Positions 46,601 through 55,503 of a stretch of 64,000 bases of DNA are shown here, in pieces; the first letter of the stretch is position 1; each line of letters opens with the position of its first letter. The position numbers and the translations under genes were made by a program. Where the stretch lies: NCBI GenBank assembly GCA_020634755.1, contig JACKBC010000011.1, positions 1-64,000 on the forward strand. Reading direction: 5' to 3'. The notes beneath the pieces are model-generated. The model was not told the DNA's origin and searched no databases. It was given only the letters and a program-made list of their open reading frames with translations. The DNA comes from Caldilineaceae bacterium (lineage in GTDB: Bacteria > Chloroflexota > Anaerolineae > Caldilineales > Caldilineaceae).

Positions 46601-48682
46601 GGCGATGGCGCGCTGACGCTGGTTGTCATCAACAAGAGCGGCGCCGGCCAAACCGCCAGCCTGAGCATTGCTAATCTGGCCGGCGCGCAGACCGCGCAGG
46701 TCTATCGCTACAGCGCCGCCAATCTGGCCGCCATTGCCCATCTGCCCGACCAGAGTCTGAGCGGCAACGGCTTTACCGCAGACTATCCGGCCGATTCGAT
46801 TACCGTGCTGGTAGTCAACCCCGGTGCGGGCAACGTGACGCCCACGCCCACGAATACACCGGTCCCCACGGATACACCAGTCCCCACGGAAACGCCGACG
46901 CCGACCGGGACGCCGATGCCAATTGTGGAGCATATTTTTGTGCCGCCGGTGGCCAATCTGCAGCCGGTGCAATATCCGCTCAAGGTCGTGCAGGTCTTTG
47001 ACCCCAAGCTCAACCTGTCGGTGTTCAAGCGCACCATCAACTTCAAAATCTGCCTCTATCGTGGCGACGTGGGCGCCAACGGTTCGCCGCTGCGCCAGCC
47101 GTATGAGAAGGCGCTCCAGTACATGGCCGACGCCATTTACGAGATGACCAACGGCATGCACATGATCGGTGAAGTGACCGTATATTACAATTGTGATGCC
47201 ATGAAGACTGAGGTGCTGTGGGTGGATAAAGCCTGGCCCAACGCCACGATCAACGGCTATGGCAACGATGTAAATGCTCACGTCATTATGGCCGATATAT
47301 TCACCTTTAAGGAACCCTACAATGCGCTGGCCGCGGGCAATGAGCGCGGCACGGGCTACACATTGGCGCACGAGTGGGGACACTTTTTCTACGGCCCCGG
47401 TGACCAGTATGCCAACAAATCGGTGGATGACAAGGGAAATCCGCTGGTCCCTTGCAATACGGCGATTCCTTATCAAGGAGCGTGTTTTAGCGATCTGCCG
47501 GTGAACTCGTCGGTCATGAACCGCCAATGGAATGCTACAAGCGGCGATTACAATTGGCTCAACTTCTCCATTGCGGCCAATGAAACCAAGAAGAATCACA
47601 ACTGGCGCGTCTATCAGGCCGACAACTGGACCACGTTGACGCGCACGGCGGACAACGACCCGCAAGCCATTTACACCACGGGCGGCTTCAATCGCCGCAA
47701 CTATTATCCCGAGCTTGGTTTGGTCAAGCCGCAGGGCACGGCGCTGCCGCGCATTGATCTGCCCAGCAACGACGCCGATTTGGCCAATGGCGTGGCTCGT
47801 TCCCAGCTCAAGATCACGTGGCAGAATGGCGGCCTCAATATTGACACGCCGCAATACAAGCCGCACCTGGACCCGCGTCAGGTCTGTTTGAGCTGCCCGG
47901 CGCGGCTGGACTGGCTCAACCAGTTTGTCTATCCCGACCCGGCCATCTTCAATGTGCAACTGGTGCGGCAGTGGCCCATTGCCAATATGAACGTCGTGGC
48001 ACGGCTCACGTCGCCCGCGGGCGCGACCACCAATGTGCCGCTGACCGACGTAGACGGCGCAGGCAACTATCAAGCGGCGCTGCCCTACAACAGCGGCGGT
48101 GAATATCAAGTGAGCTTTGTCTTTACCAATCCCAACAACGCGGCGGTGGAGACCAATGCGGGCGTGGCCTACACGGCGGATCCCAATGGCGAAAGCGCGC
48201 CGCTGGTCATGGCGCCAGTCAACCAGGACTTTACCGTGACGGCCAGCACCATTTTCACCATTACCGACTTTGCCGCAGATGACCACGCCAGCGACATTGC
48301 CGGCGCCACCGTGTTGACCACCACCAACGCCTCGACCGCGGGGCGCATTGACCGCGCGGGCGATGTGGACGTGTTCACCTTTACTGCCGACCGCACCGGT
48401 GACTTTGTGGTGCGCATTACCGATCTGGCGCTGGACATGCAGCCACAGATCAGCGTGCAGCGCAGCGACGGTTCACAAGTGTTCCAGGGCGCGTGGAATC
48501 CCACGCAGAGCATCTATCTCTTTGCCCGCTTTGCCGCCACGGCTGGCGAACGCTTTACCGTGCGCGTGACCGATGCGCGGCCCAGTGTCCAGGGCGGCCA
48601 CTATCGCATTAGCGCCGGCGCATCGATTGCCGGTGAAAGTGCAGGGAGCCAGCAAGTCTACCTGCCGCTGATCAAGCGTTGA
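43634..48682 (+). CDS. secreted beta-helix / GH44 glycosidase / HEXXH peptidase-like multidomain protein
   Basis: The product is 1682 aa; ATG preceded by CTGGAG. Signal peptide to about residue 35. Residues about 40-530 are a right-handed beta-helix rich in GGxI, NSTL and ITGNS turns, with a choice-of-anchor-like end (QRGVARPQGAGCDSGAVE). After a short TPTATP linker, about 541-1065 match glycoside hydrolase family 44 (RWGGNDKTRYNW; acid/base Glu725 in YALDNEPDIW; nucleophile Glu901 in LAITEYNFGG), expected to cut beta-glucans such as cellulose or xyloglucan. A Thr/Pro linker (about 1070-1095) leads to a second region with a zinc-peptidase motif HEWGH at 1246-1250, followed by FFYGPGDQY as in CLCA-type metallopeptidases. 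A PPC-like domain lies near 1550-1660 (GDVDVFTFTADRTGD). It ends QQVYLPLIKR. All catalytic residues looked for are present. It is probably cell-bound or secreted. Confidence 0.9.
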   Translation: MRKIPLSFHALFTLAVLLAGLLLAGGGLYHVLWAAPADAVVGDGTSASCDSNALAAAIANGGVVTFNCGASPHTIIADTYVINDNIDIDGGNLITLDGEGLRQLFLVQEGGSLTLRNIILQNGFGSSGPGGAVWNFGTLLIQNSTLRQNGTDTVLAGGALANDTNGVMTIESSTLEANSAADGAAIYTRGQALTILNSQLLNNYTRDNGGFYGGGVILQEINPDGLVIIKDSTLQGNQSNPNGSVGGAISILSGQLSLEGSTVANNMGYGGGGAIYLAQGVTAAIHTSTLSDNQTLPADGSNRYQGGAILNHGTLLVDDSTIRNNRAIDGGGIFSGGQDSSLTLSRSTVVDNVVSGGGGGLLLSAGENVIDNSTITGNSADIGGGIRSDIAMGSGAATLLHVTLFNNSAATTGATLYTDNGLQPVAISNSILANAQVNANCTSSAGLTSGGYNVADDDSCGLTAIGDQQNVDPQLGPLANNGGPTLTHLPAANSPVLDTIPDGCAATDQRGVARPQGAGCDSGAVEVEVATPTATPVPGALQLTVDVAAQRKPISDNIYGLHYAVDDAFAREIALPLRRWGGNDKTRYNWQINATNHASDWYYHNNLNFDAITGNEITADEWAARNHATGAASLITLPMTGYVAKDRNQNTCGYSVAKYGAQDDVDDEDGFPDCGNGLRNGAPIQGNAQDTSVVADENFVAAWVQHLQQNAAANGPVDFYALDNEPDIWFETHHDIVPVGWKYDEFRDRSQRYAAAVKATDPNAQILGPVVSGWTYYWHGAYDGQRQDWETPDDRNAHGGTPFVQWYLQQMAAYEQANGVRLLDYLDLHYYPQNGVDLRDAGDANVQALRLRATRSLWDPTYVDESWIKDAGPDGGIVRLIPRMHEWVDQNYPGTKLAITEYNFGGLEHINGALAQADVLGIFGREGVDLATLFDSPYSDGAFTPSSPGAYAFRVYRNYDGAGSRFGDVSVQAASSDQSQLSIYAAQRSGDGALTLVVINKSGAGQTASLSIANLAGAQTAQVYRYSAANLAAIAHLPDQSLSGNGFTADYPADSITVLVVNPGAGNVTPTPTNTPVPTDTPVPTETPTPTGTPMPIVEHIFVPPVANLQPVQYPLKVVQVFDPKLNLSVFKRTINFKICLYRGDVGANGSPLRQPYEKALQYMADAIYEMTNGMHMIGEVTVYYNCDAMKTEVLWVDKAWPNATINGYGNDVNAHVIMADIFTFKEPYNALAAGNERGTGYTLAHEWGHFFYGPGDQYANKSVDDKGNPLVPCNTAIPYQGACFSDLPVNSSVMNRQWNATSGDYNWLNFSIAANETKKNHNWRVYQADNWTTLTRTADNDPQAIYTTGGFNRRNYYPELGLVKPQGTALPRIDLPSNDADLANGVARSQLKITWQNGGLNIDTPQYKPHLDPRQVCLSCPARLDWLNQFVYPDPAIFNVQLVRQWPIANMNVVARLTSPAGATTNVPLTDVDGAGNYQAALPYNSGGEYQVSFVFTNPNNAAVETNAGVAYTADPNGESAPLVMAPVNQDFTVTASTIFTITDFAADDHASDIAGATVLTTTNASTAGRIDRAGDVDVFTFTADRTGDFVVRITDLALDMQPQISVQRSDGSQVFQGAWNPTQSIYLFARFAATAGERFTVRVTDARPSVQGGHYRISAGASIAGESAGSQQVYLPLIKR

Positions 48683-49021
48683 GCTGGAAAATTGATTGTG
48701 CGCTGGTGAACGCGGATGAACGCTGATCTTTTCGGCTGCAATCCGCGTTCACCAGCGTACCCTTCCTCCGATAGAGGCAATCCGTCGGAGGCAAATGTCT
48801 GATTGACTGTTGCATTTAATTTTTCTACCGCGAAGATTGTGTGTTGACTCTGTGCTACGCACAACCGCCAACATACCAGATACGCAGAGTTCGGCGCTGC
48901 GTATCCATCATACCAGAGCGCGAAGATGCGCAAAGGGTACTCGAGTAAATTCTTGGCGTTCTTGGTGGCAAAATACGATTTGTCAGTCAACCAGCCGCAA
49001 ATGGATAAAGGATTCTTTCTC
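48683..49021. other. spacer with repeat-derived hairpins
   Basis: A 17-bp perfect inverted repeat (48701-48717 with 48741-48757, CGCTGGTGAACGCGGAT) encloses GAACGCTGATC, and a 7-bp stem follows (48765-48771 with 48785-48791). From 48803 to 48990 lies a degenerate element with TTGACTG/CAGTCAA ends and GCGAAGA / TTCTTGGTGGCAAAAT-type repeat sequence. No clear promoter was found for the next gene. Confidence 0.5.
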
Positions 49022-52000
49022 ATGTTTTGTTTTTCCTCTGTATGGCGTGTATCTTTGTTGGTTATTTTGTTATGTAGCGGTGCATCGGCGGCCTGGGCGG
49101 CGCCGCAGTACCAGACGGGCGATGCGCCGACCCCTGGTTGCCAGTGGGTCTATTCCACAGGCGGCCAGTCCGCCTTTGCCAATCTGTTAAAGGACCACAA
49201 TGGAACGCCATTGAGTGACCTCTACTTTGGAGATGGCTTTGGCGCCGGCAGCGGTATGGCGCGCATTGGTTATCTGGATTTTGATGGCGACGGCACGCAA
49301 GATGTCTTTCGCACGGCCCTGCGCACAGATGGGTTGCTGCAATGGCAATACGCGCCGGACAGCCGCAATGAATGGGTGGATTTGACCTATGCCGCCGCTC
49401 CCACCGCTTTCCGCTTTGGCGACTTCAATGGCGATGGCAAAAGCGATGTGTTGGCCATCTATACCAACGCCGACGGCAGCCAAAGCTGGAACTATTCGGC
49501 CAGCGGCACGGCCAATTTCCAGACGCTAAAAGAAATTAGTCCCGGCGAGGTGAGCCGCTACAGCGCGCCGCGCGTGGGCGATTTCAACGGCGATGGCGTG
49601 GCGGATATCTTTGTGGCCGAGCCGCGGTCCGATGGCGCTTGGCAGTGGAAATATGCGCCGGACGGCTACAAACCATTTGTGGCGCTTACCTATGCCTTTG
49701 CCGAACCGGCCTCTTTGCAATTTGGCGATTTCAACAGCGATGGATTCACCGATGTCTTTGCCGCGCTGCCCCAGGCGGATGGTAGTCAGCAGTGGGTCTA
49801 CTCGCCGGGCGGGGCGGGCAATTTTGTCACCTTGCAGAACGTCAGCGCGGCGCAGGTGGCTGAATTTGCGCGCCTGCAACTGGGCGACTTTAACGGCGAT
49901 GGCGCGACCGATGTCTTTGTGGTGACTCCGCGCTCGGATGGCGCCTGGCAGTGGAACCTTGCGGCTGGCGGCTCAGCGGCAATCAGCAGCAGCGGCATGA
50001 ACTACGCCACGATTTCCCCGGACGAGTTGCGCTTTGGCAAGTTTGGCGCCGCCCAGGGTTATTCCAATACCGACGTCTTTGCCATTCTGCATTGCGATCC
50101 AATCATAACGCCCACGCCGACCTATACAGTGACGCCCACGGCGACCCCAACCCATACAGTGACGCCAACGGCAACCCCAACCCATACAGTTACGCCGACG
50201 CCGACGGCCACCAAGACGGTCACCCCCACCCCCACCCCGACTGTCCTGGGGCCGAATCAACCGGTACCTCTCTTACAGCCACTGGCAATGGCCGGCGGGT
50301 TGGCGGCTACCATTGCGGTCGAGCCGACGCACGGTTATGCCGGCCAGGCCATCCGCATTCGTGGACAGGCGCCAACGGGGGCAGGCCGCATTCGCATTAG
50401 CAACGTGCTGAATGGGCGCACCATTGGCGGCATTGACGTGACGCCCGCGGCCGACGGCCAATATGAAACGCAACTGACCATTCCACCCGGCATGGCCCCG
50501 GGTGATAATCAGCTTTGTGCATTGCCCGTTGGTTTGGCAAACGCTGAAATCACCTGCACATCATTTATGGTTGATACGCCGCCGGTGGCCAACCTGCATG
50601 GCGCTTTGGCCCAACAGGGCGTCAACGCTCAGCTACAGCTCTATGACGCGAATCAGCATCTGGCCTACACTGCACCCATAGACGCCAACGGCGCATTTAA
50701 TATGGGCGACATCAATCCAGGCGTTTACCGCTATGGTATAGCGGGTCAAGTCGATAGCCCGGTAAATAGCGGCATCGTCACCATCATCCCGGGCGTAGCG
50801 GTTGATCTTTCCGAACAGCTGAAAAGCGCCGGGGTGATCTTGTGCTCCGATGCGCCTTCAGCCTGGGTCACCGCGCGGTATAGCGAGCCGCAACCGGCTC
50901 CGGCCTCCATGTATGAGCAATATCAGTTGGTATCTTCAGATGTACGGGTGACCATCTTTAAAAACGTGGCGCTGGAGCAGCTGGCCAATGAACTGGTCTT
51001 CAAAGTGCAACAGAGCCAGTTTGGCCTCTACATCAATCATGTGCGCACCGATGTAATCTTTCAAGCATCGGCGCAGACCAAGGGGGCCGCCGAGAAGATT
51101 ATCTATCGCTTCTATGGTCCCACGGGAAATCTGCTGGCCACCAAATCTGTGGGACCACCGTTTCAGCTCACATATGATGTGGGGCAGTTGCCGCCCAGCT
51201 TTAGCGATACACAAAACCCCTATATGACGGTGACGCCGGTGGTCAATGGTGAAGAGCAGCGTTGCGCCCCGCGCTACGACTTTGTCGTGATTCCCAACCC
51301 GCTGGAAAAGCCGGGCGTGCAGGGCGATCCATACAGCAGCATCTATTGGGACAAGAACAGTGAAGTCTATCGTTTCCAGATTGCCCTGCCCAAAATTGAT
51401 GGGCTGCTGCCCTGGCAACATGCCTTACCCAAGCTGCCCATTGTGGGGACGCTCAACAATCGCTTGAATACGGCGATGCGCGCCGCTGGCTATATTCGAC
51501 TCAACGGCGAGACGGTGATCACCAATGCGGATGCCATTGCCGATGTCTACATTCTCAACAATCAGCTGATTTCACCCAACTCGCCTATTGCGCGCAACAC
51601 GCAGCAGGATAAAAATGGAATTATTGTCAAGTTCAACATTTTGAAAAAGCAGAATCAGAGCGTCAGCATTCACTTTACAGACACCGATCTGACCTTCTCG
51701 ATCCCCATGATCGAGATTCCGATTATTGGCATTCCGGGTATTTTTGAGCTGGGCGTCTACGGCTCTGGCAGTGAGGGCATTGGTGTATCGCTAGATGGCG
51801 CCATTTTACCCTTCCAGCCGAGCCTGGCCGCTACGCTGACGCCGTGGCGCGATTATGAGCGCACGCAGGGCCTCTATGTTGGCGCCCTTTCTGTCTTTAA
51901 GGCAGGCGCCGACTTGTACACCTACATCAAAGTTTCCGCGCCGTTGACGTTGGAATTGACGCAAAATAAGCCATCGGTGCATGTAGATGCCTGTTTCAAA

Positions 52001-54073
52001 ATTATCTTTCGGGCCCATGCCTGGGCGCGCGCGCCCTTGGCGGATCCTTCCCATACTTTCCCCTTGGTTAATCATACCGACTGTCCGCTGGTATTGGCGT
52101 CTATGGCCAATGTGGACAATGCGGACGATGCCCCGCCGCCGGAGCTGCCCAGTCCGGTGGTGGCCTTTGCCCAAGATGGGCGGGCGCTCTCGGCGTATGT
52201 GGAGCAGGTAATCGAATCCCCCGCCATTACCGTGGGACAGGTGGGGAATTCAACCACCATCACCCGCACATCGGTCATCGCCCGCTTGCGCCCGGACGGC
52301 AGCCAAACGTGGGACGCTGCCATCCGGCTCAATGATCCGACGCACGCCGCCTTTGATCCGGCCGTGGCCTTTGTGGGACCCAGCCAGATGCCCATGGTGG
52401 TCTGGGTCGAGTATCCATATGATGCGTCAGCGATGACGGATAGCAATGACGTCAACGGTCGGCTCGTGCGCCAGGAAATTTTCTATAGCACCTGGGACGG
52501 CAACGCCTGGCGCGCGCCGGTGCGGCTGACCGATGATCTGCTGGCCGATGGTTTGCCGGTGCTGGCGGGCAGTGTGGATGGGGCCATTCTGGCCTGGACG
52601 CGCGATCTGGATTCTAATGTTCAAACCCAAGCGGACCAGCAGATTGCCGTGACCCAGTTTGACCCCAGCAGCGCCCAATTTGGGCCGATTCAGCTGCTGC
52701 ACAGCGGCGATGGCCTCAATGCCGATGCAGCCGTGGCGTACGATACCAGCGTGAGCCCGGCGCGACCCTATGTGGCGTGGATCTATGACAATGATGCCAA
52801 CCCCATGACGGCGGACGATCGCCGCGTCAACGTAGCGTATGGGGGGCAGCAAGATTGGGTGCTGCTCAACCCGCAACCGCTGCCGCCGCGGGTGGATTCA
52901 CCCACCATCAGCGTTGCCGATGGGCGCGTGCAGTTGGCCTTTCTGGTGCGCCAGGCCGCAACTGACGGCACTGTACCGCTGGTTGGGCCCAATGGCGCGC
53001 TGTGGACGGCGCAACTGGCCGACAACGCGTGGTCCGTCAATCCCGTGCTGGGCGCACGCGGCGAAACGATTTTTGCCGAACAGCCGCGTTTAGCCACCGC
53101 AGCGGGCGAAACGCTGCTGCTGGCGCGCCGATTTGGGCTGGCCAATACGACGGCGGAATTGGGCCAGCTCAGCCTCAGCCGTTTGGGGGGCGACGGTGGG
53201 TTTTCGGCGCCGCTCTATCTGACCGATGCGCAGCATACCAATTGGCAAGCGGCTCTGGCCATCAACCCCATCACGCGTGAATCGCTCATTCTCAACGTGG
53301 CGCGTACTTTGGGCGGCAGGCAAGCCGCATCCGCTGCCGCTTTGACCACCGTTGCGTCGACGCAGGCCATCTTGGCCAGCACCGTTGATACGCTGAGCGG
53401 CGACGTTGAACCCGTCGAGGCCATTGCCTTGAGCGCCAGCGCCGACCCCGCGCTAGATCCGCTGTGGGTATCCCAATCGGTAGCGCCGGCGGGCCAGGTG
53501 GTGACCGTCACCACTACGGTGCGCAACGTGGGGCGGGATGTGGCCACGGGCGTCCAGGTGGCGCTCTATACCGGGCAGCCGGGCAGTGGGCAAGTGCAGC
53601 AAACGCGCTCCATCAATCGCGATTTGGCCATGAATGAGTCGGTGGCAGTCACCTTTACGCTGACCGCCAGCGGTGCGCAACAGCCTTTCTATGTTGAACT
53701 CAGCACTAGCGGCGACAATGGCGCCGGGCAGAATGATCGCGTCGCTGCTCTATTGGGGAGCCCCACTGCGCCCATCATTGACGCCGTGCAGCCCAGCTCT
53801 TTGACCACTGACGCCCTGGAAATCGACTGGCACAGCGTCACTGGCGAAGAGCCCACCGGCTATCGCGTTCTGCGCAGCAGCGGCCAAGACGGTGCGTTTA
53901 CGCTGATCGGCGAAACCACTGTGCCCAATTTCACCGACATTGTGGTGGAACGGGGCACAAGCTACTGTTATCAGGTACAAGCGTACAGCACCGACACCGT
54001 ATCCCCGTCCAGCGCAACGCAGTGCGGGCAGCTAGACCAGCGTCAAACGTACCTGCCTTTGATCAAGCGCTGA
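49022..54073 (+). CDS. secreted FG-GAP/VCBS, CARDB and Fn3 multidomain protein
   Basis: ATG at 49022 is preferred: it gives a clean signal peptide (MFCFSSVWRVSLLVILL, cleavage near AWA) and has AAAGGA about 10 bases upstream, whereas earlier in-frame codons at 48926 and 49001 lack a ribosome site and the former lies in repeat sequence. The product is 1683 aa. Residues about 80-355 hold five FG-GAP/VCBS-like repeats (GDFNGDGxxDVF, calcium-binding DxDxDG loops) predicted to form a propeller. A Thr/Pro linker spans about 362-410. An uncharacterised middle with a carboxypeptidase-regulatory-like module (AYTAPIDANGAFNMGDINPG) follows, then a second propeller-like region (VVAFAQDGRALSAYVEQ) and a CARDB domain (TVTTTVRNVGRDVATGVQ). 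An Fn3 domain (DALEIDWHSVTGEEPTGYRVLRSS) precedes the final RQTYLPLIKR. No catalytic site is recognised; adhesion or scaffolding is likely. Confidence 0.87.
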   Translation: MFCFSSVWRVSLLVILLCSGASAAWAAPQYQTGDAPTPGCQWVYSTGGQSAFANLLKDHNGTPLSDLYFGDGFGAGSGMARIGYLDFDGDGTQDVFRTALRTDGLLQWQYAPDSRNEWVDLTYAAAPTAFRFGDFNGDGKSDVLAIYTNADGSQSWNYSASGTANFQTLKEISPGEVSRYSAPRVGDFNGDGVADIFVAEPRSDGAWQWKYAPDGYKPFVALTYAFAEPASLQFGDFNSDGFTDVFAALPQADGSQQWVYSPGGAGNFVTLQNVSAAQVAEFARLQLGDFNGDGATDVFVVTPRSDGAWQWNLAAGGSAAISSSGMNYATISPDELRFGKFGAAQGYSNTDVFAILHCDPIITPTPTYTVTPTATPTHTVTPTATPTHTVTPTPTATKTVTPTPTPTVLGPNQPVPLLQPLAMAGGLAATIAVEPTHGYAGQAIRIRGQAPTGAGRIRISNVLNGRTIGGIDVTPAADGQYETQLTIPPGMAPGDNQLCALPVGLANAEITCTSFMVDTPPVANLHGALAQQGVNAQLQLYDANQHLAYTAPIDANGAFNMGDINPGVYRYGIAGQVDSPVNSGIVTIIPGVAVDLSEQLKSAGVILCSDAPSAWVTARYSEPQPAPASMYEQYQLVSSDVRVTIFKNVALEQLANELVFKVQQSQFGLYINHVRTDVIFQASAQTKGAAEKIIYRFYGPTGNLLATKSVGPPFQLTYDVGQLPPSFSDTQNPYMTVTPVVNGEEQRCAPRYDFVVIPNPLEKPGVQGDPYSSIYWDKNSEVYRFQIALPKIDGLLPWQHALPKLPIVGTLNNRLNTAMRAAGYIRLNGETVITNADAIADVYILNNQLISPNSPIARNTQQDKNGIIVKFNILKKQNQSVSIHFTDTDLTFSIPMIEIPIIGIPGIFELGVYGSGSEGIGVSLDGAILPFQPSLAATLTPWRDYERTQGLYVGALSVFKAGADLYTYIKVSAPLTLELTQNKPSVHVDACFKIIFRAHAWARAPLADPSHTFPLVNHTDCPLVLASMANVDNADDAPPPELPSPVVAFAQDGRALSAYVEQVIESPAITVGQVGNSTTITRTSVIARLRPDGSQTWDAAIRLNDPTHAAFDPAVAFVGPSQMPMVVWVEYPYDASAMTDSNDVNGRLVRQEIFYSTWDGNAWRAPVRLTDDLLADGLPVLAGSVDGAILAWTRDLDSNVQTQADQQIAVTQFDPSSAQFGPIQLLHSGDGLNADAAVAYDTSVSPARPYVAWIYDNDANPMTADDRRVNVAYGGQQDWVLLNPQPLPPRVDSPTISVADGRVQLAFLVRQAATDGTVPLVGPNGALWTAQLADNAWSVNPVLGARGETIFAEQPRLATAAGETLLLARRFGLANTTAELGQLSLSRLGGDGGFSAPLYLTDAQHTNWQAALAINPITRESLILNVARTLGGRQAASAAALTTVASTQAILASTVDTLSGDVEPVEAIALSASADPALDPLWVSQSVAPAGQVVTVTTTVRNVGRDVATGVQVALYTGQPGSGQVQQTRSINRDLAMNESVAVTFTLTASGAQQPFYVELSTSGDNGAGQNDRVAALLGSPTAPIIDAVQPSSLTTDALEIDWHSVTGEEPTGYRVLRSSGQDGAFTLIGETTVPNFTDIVVERGTSYCYQVQAYSTDTVSPSSATQCGQLDQRQTYLPLIKR

Positions 54074-54184
54074 GTTTCTGTACATATAGGCAAAGAGAAC
54101 CCAAATTGGTGGCAACAAAGTCAAGAATCCGCCGCAGCCTGAGCTTGTCGACGGGAGCAGCTGCTTTGTTGCGAAGTAAAAAGC

Positions 54185-54220
54185 AGAGCAGCCTTACCTG
54201 TGTGCGAGTAAGGCTGCTCT
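54185..54220 (-). terminator. terminator of the SnoaL-like gene
   Basis: A 13-bp perfect stem (54185-54197 with 54208-54220). On the minus strand it is followed by GCTTTTTAC. It lies in a convergent junction with the FG-GAP protein gene. Confidence 0.75.
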
Positions 54221-54260
54221 CTTCGAGGGATAGAAATGTCCACGGGGTGATGAGGTGGGG

Positions 54261-55157
54261 TTACTCGGCGGGAGGCGTGAGTTGATAGCCCATGGCTTCC
54301 AAAATTGCCGCTGGTGTGCCGATGTGCCATGCCTCTACAACTTGGCCATTTTCAATGCGGTTGATGTCCACGTGGCTCCAGGTGATCTGTTGGCCGCTGG
54401 GCGGAACGCCCAAAAACTCGCCTTGATGCGTGCCCGTAAAAGTGACAAGCGCCGTCACCAAATCTCCTTCGGTGATAATCATGTCCACGGATGCCTGCAA
54501 ATCTGGGAACGCTTCGCGTAGACCCATCATTGGCCCCTTAAAAGCATCTATGCCTTGCAGATCGGGAAAGCTGTGGTCAACGGCATTGGGCGCAATGTCT
54601 TGCTCCAGCACATCAAAGTTGCCTTGGTTCAAGACTTCCTCATACGCGCGCATGACAATGGCTTTGTTTTGCAATTGGCGCTGCGCCCGTGCAATGTCAG
54701 CCCGGGATTGCGCGGTCATATTCCACACTTCGTTCACGATCAAACCATCCTGCACAACTACATATCCCTCGAACTCGAGCGGATACACATCATAATCGGC
54801 CAAAATATCATCAGCTTTCAAGCTCACATTATAGCTGGCCGAGTTGCCGTTGATCTGAAAGTCGCTCAGTTCCCACGTCATGTTGGTGGCAATTACATCT
54901 TCCAGTAACTGTTGAAAGGATTCCTTGCCCATCTGTACTGGCTCCACACCGGGCGGCGGCGGCAGCAAAACGCCCACAATATCATCGGCAATCAGCGCCA
55001 TGCCACTCTCCATATCCCGGTTGTTAAACGCGTCATAGGCGGCCCGATAAATCGTTTCCGGATTAGAATCTTGGGCCAGGGCAACTGAGTGCGGAATTAC
55101 AATCATGCCCCAAACTAACATCAGTGCAAGGATAGCCTTCTGGAAAAATGTTTTCAT
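54261..55157 (-). CDS. secreted tandem SnoaL/NTF2-like protein
   Basis: The product is 298 aa. ATG at 55157 begins MKTFFQKAILALMLVWG, a standard signal peptide (cleavage near ALA-Q), with GAAAGG about 9-14 bases upstream. Two NTF2-like domains follow: residues about 30-155 (IYRAAYDAFNNRDMESGMALIADD) and 165-295 (VMRAYEEVLNQGNFDVLEQDIAPNAVDH). The second resembles the SnoaL-like polyketide cyclase / ester cyclase group (FPDLQASVDMIITEGDLV, TGTHQGEFLGVPPSG, WSHVDINRIENGQVVEAWH). Secreted homologues are usually annotated only as nuclear-transport-factor-2-like, and the substrate is unknown. An 84-bp gap separates it from the upstream 72-aa gene on the same strand. A terminator follows. Confidence 0.85.
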   Translation of the reverse strand: MKTFFQKAILALMLVWGMIVIPHSVALAQDSNPETIYRAAYDAFNNRDMESGMALIADDIVGVLLPPPPGVEPVQMGKESFQQLLEDVIATNMTWELSDFQINGNSASYNVSLKADDILADYDVYPLEFEGYVVVQDGLIVNEVWNMTAQSRADIARAQRQLQNKAIVMRAYEEVLNQGNFDVLEQDIAPNAVDHSFPDLQGIDAFKGPMMGLREAFPDLQASVDMIITEGDLVTALVTFTGTHQGEFLGVPPSGQQITWSHVDINRIENGQVVEAWHIGTPAAILEAMGYQLTPPAE

Positions 55158-55241
55158 TGCATGTGCCTTTCTAGGGTGTAAATGTGTACAAAGTTTTCGT
55201 AAAATTGGCTCCATAAAATTTCCTCCTTTTGGTCGAGGTAG

Positions 55242-55460
55242 CTAGCGTTGGTGAAATGGTTTTTGTGGATTGGTCGATAACGGTTGGTCTGTCGTTGTCT
55301 GCGTTTCCAGAAATGCAAACAGTTCGCGCAGGCTACCAAACCCATGCATTTGCCCACTCTGCGCTTCTTCCAATGAGGCGCGCCAGATGATTTTTTCATT
55401 GTGTTGCTCGCGCCAGATGCGCAGCAGATAGGCATGATACGATTCGGTTGGATGATTCAT
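55242..55460 (-). CDS. small conserved protein with YLLRIWRE / WRASLEEAQSG motif
   Basis: The product is 72 aa, ATG at 55460 (MNHPTESYHAYLLRIWREQ). The pattern YLLRIWRE, then WRASLEEAQSGQMHGFGS and LRELFAFLETQ recalls a small uncharacterised protein that I believe recurs in Chloroflexota genomes, which is why I take it as real despite its size; I cannot confirm this without a search. It has no signal peptide or membrane helix and reads as a compact alpha/beta domain. There is no clear Shine-Dalgarno. It lies just upstream of the SnoaL-like gene and just downstream (on this strand) of a palindromic repeat element that may have displaced its promoter. The function is unknown. Confidence 0.65.
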   Translation of the reverse strand: MNHPTESYHAYLLRIWREQHNEKIIWRASLEEAQSGQMHGFGSLRELFAFLETQTTTDQPLSTNPQKPFHQR

Positions 55461-55503
55461 GATCGTGGTGACTTGCGGATGAATGCCCTGATTGCTAATA
55501 GAG

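Noticed and set aside
45752..48286. 844-codon minus-strand open frame opposite the GH44 gene
   Set aside because: The plus strand encodes catalytic motifs of known families over the same bases; the antisense product resembles nothing.
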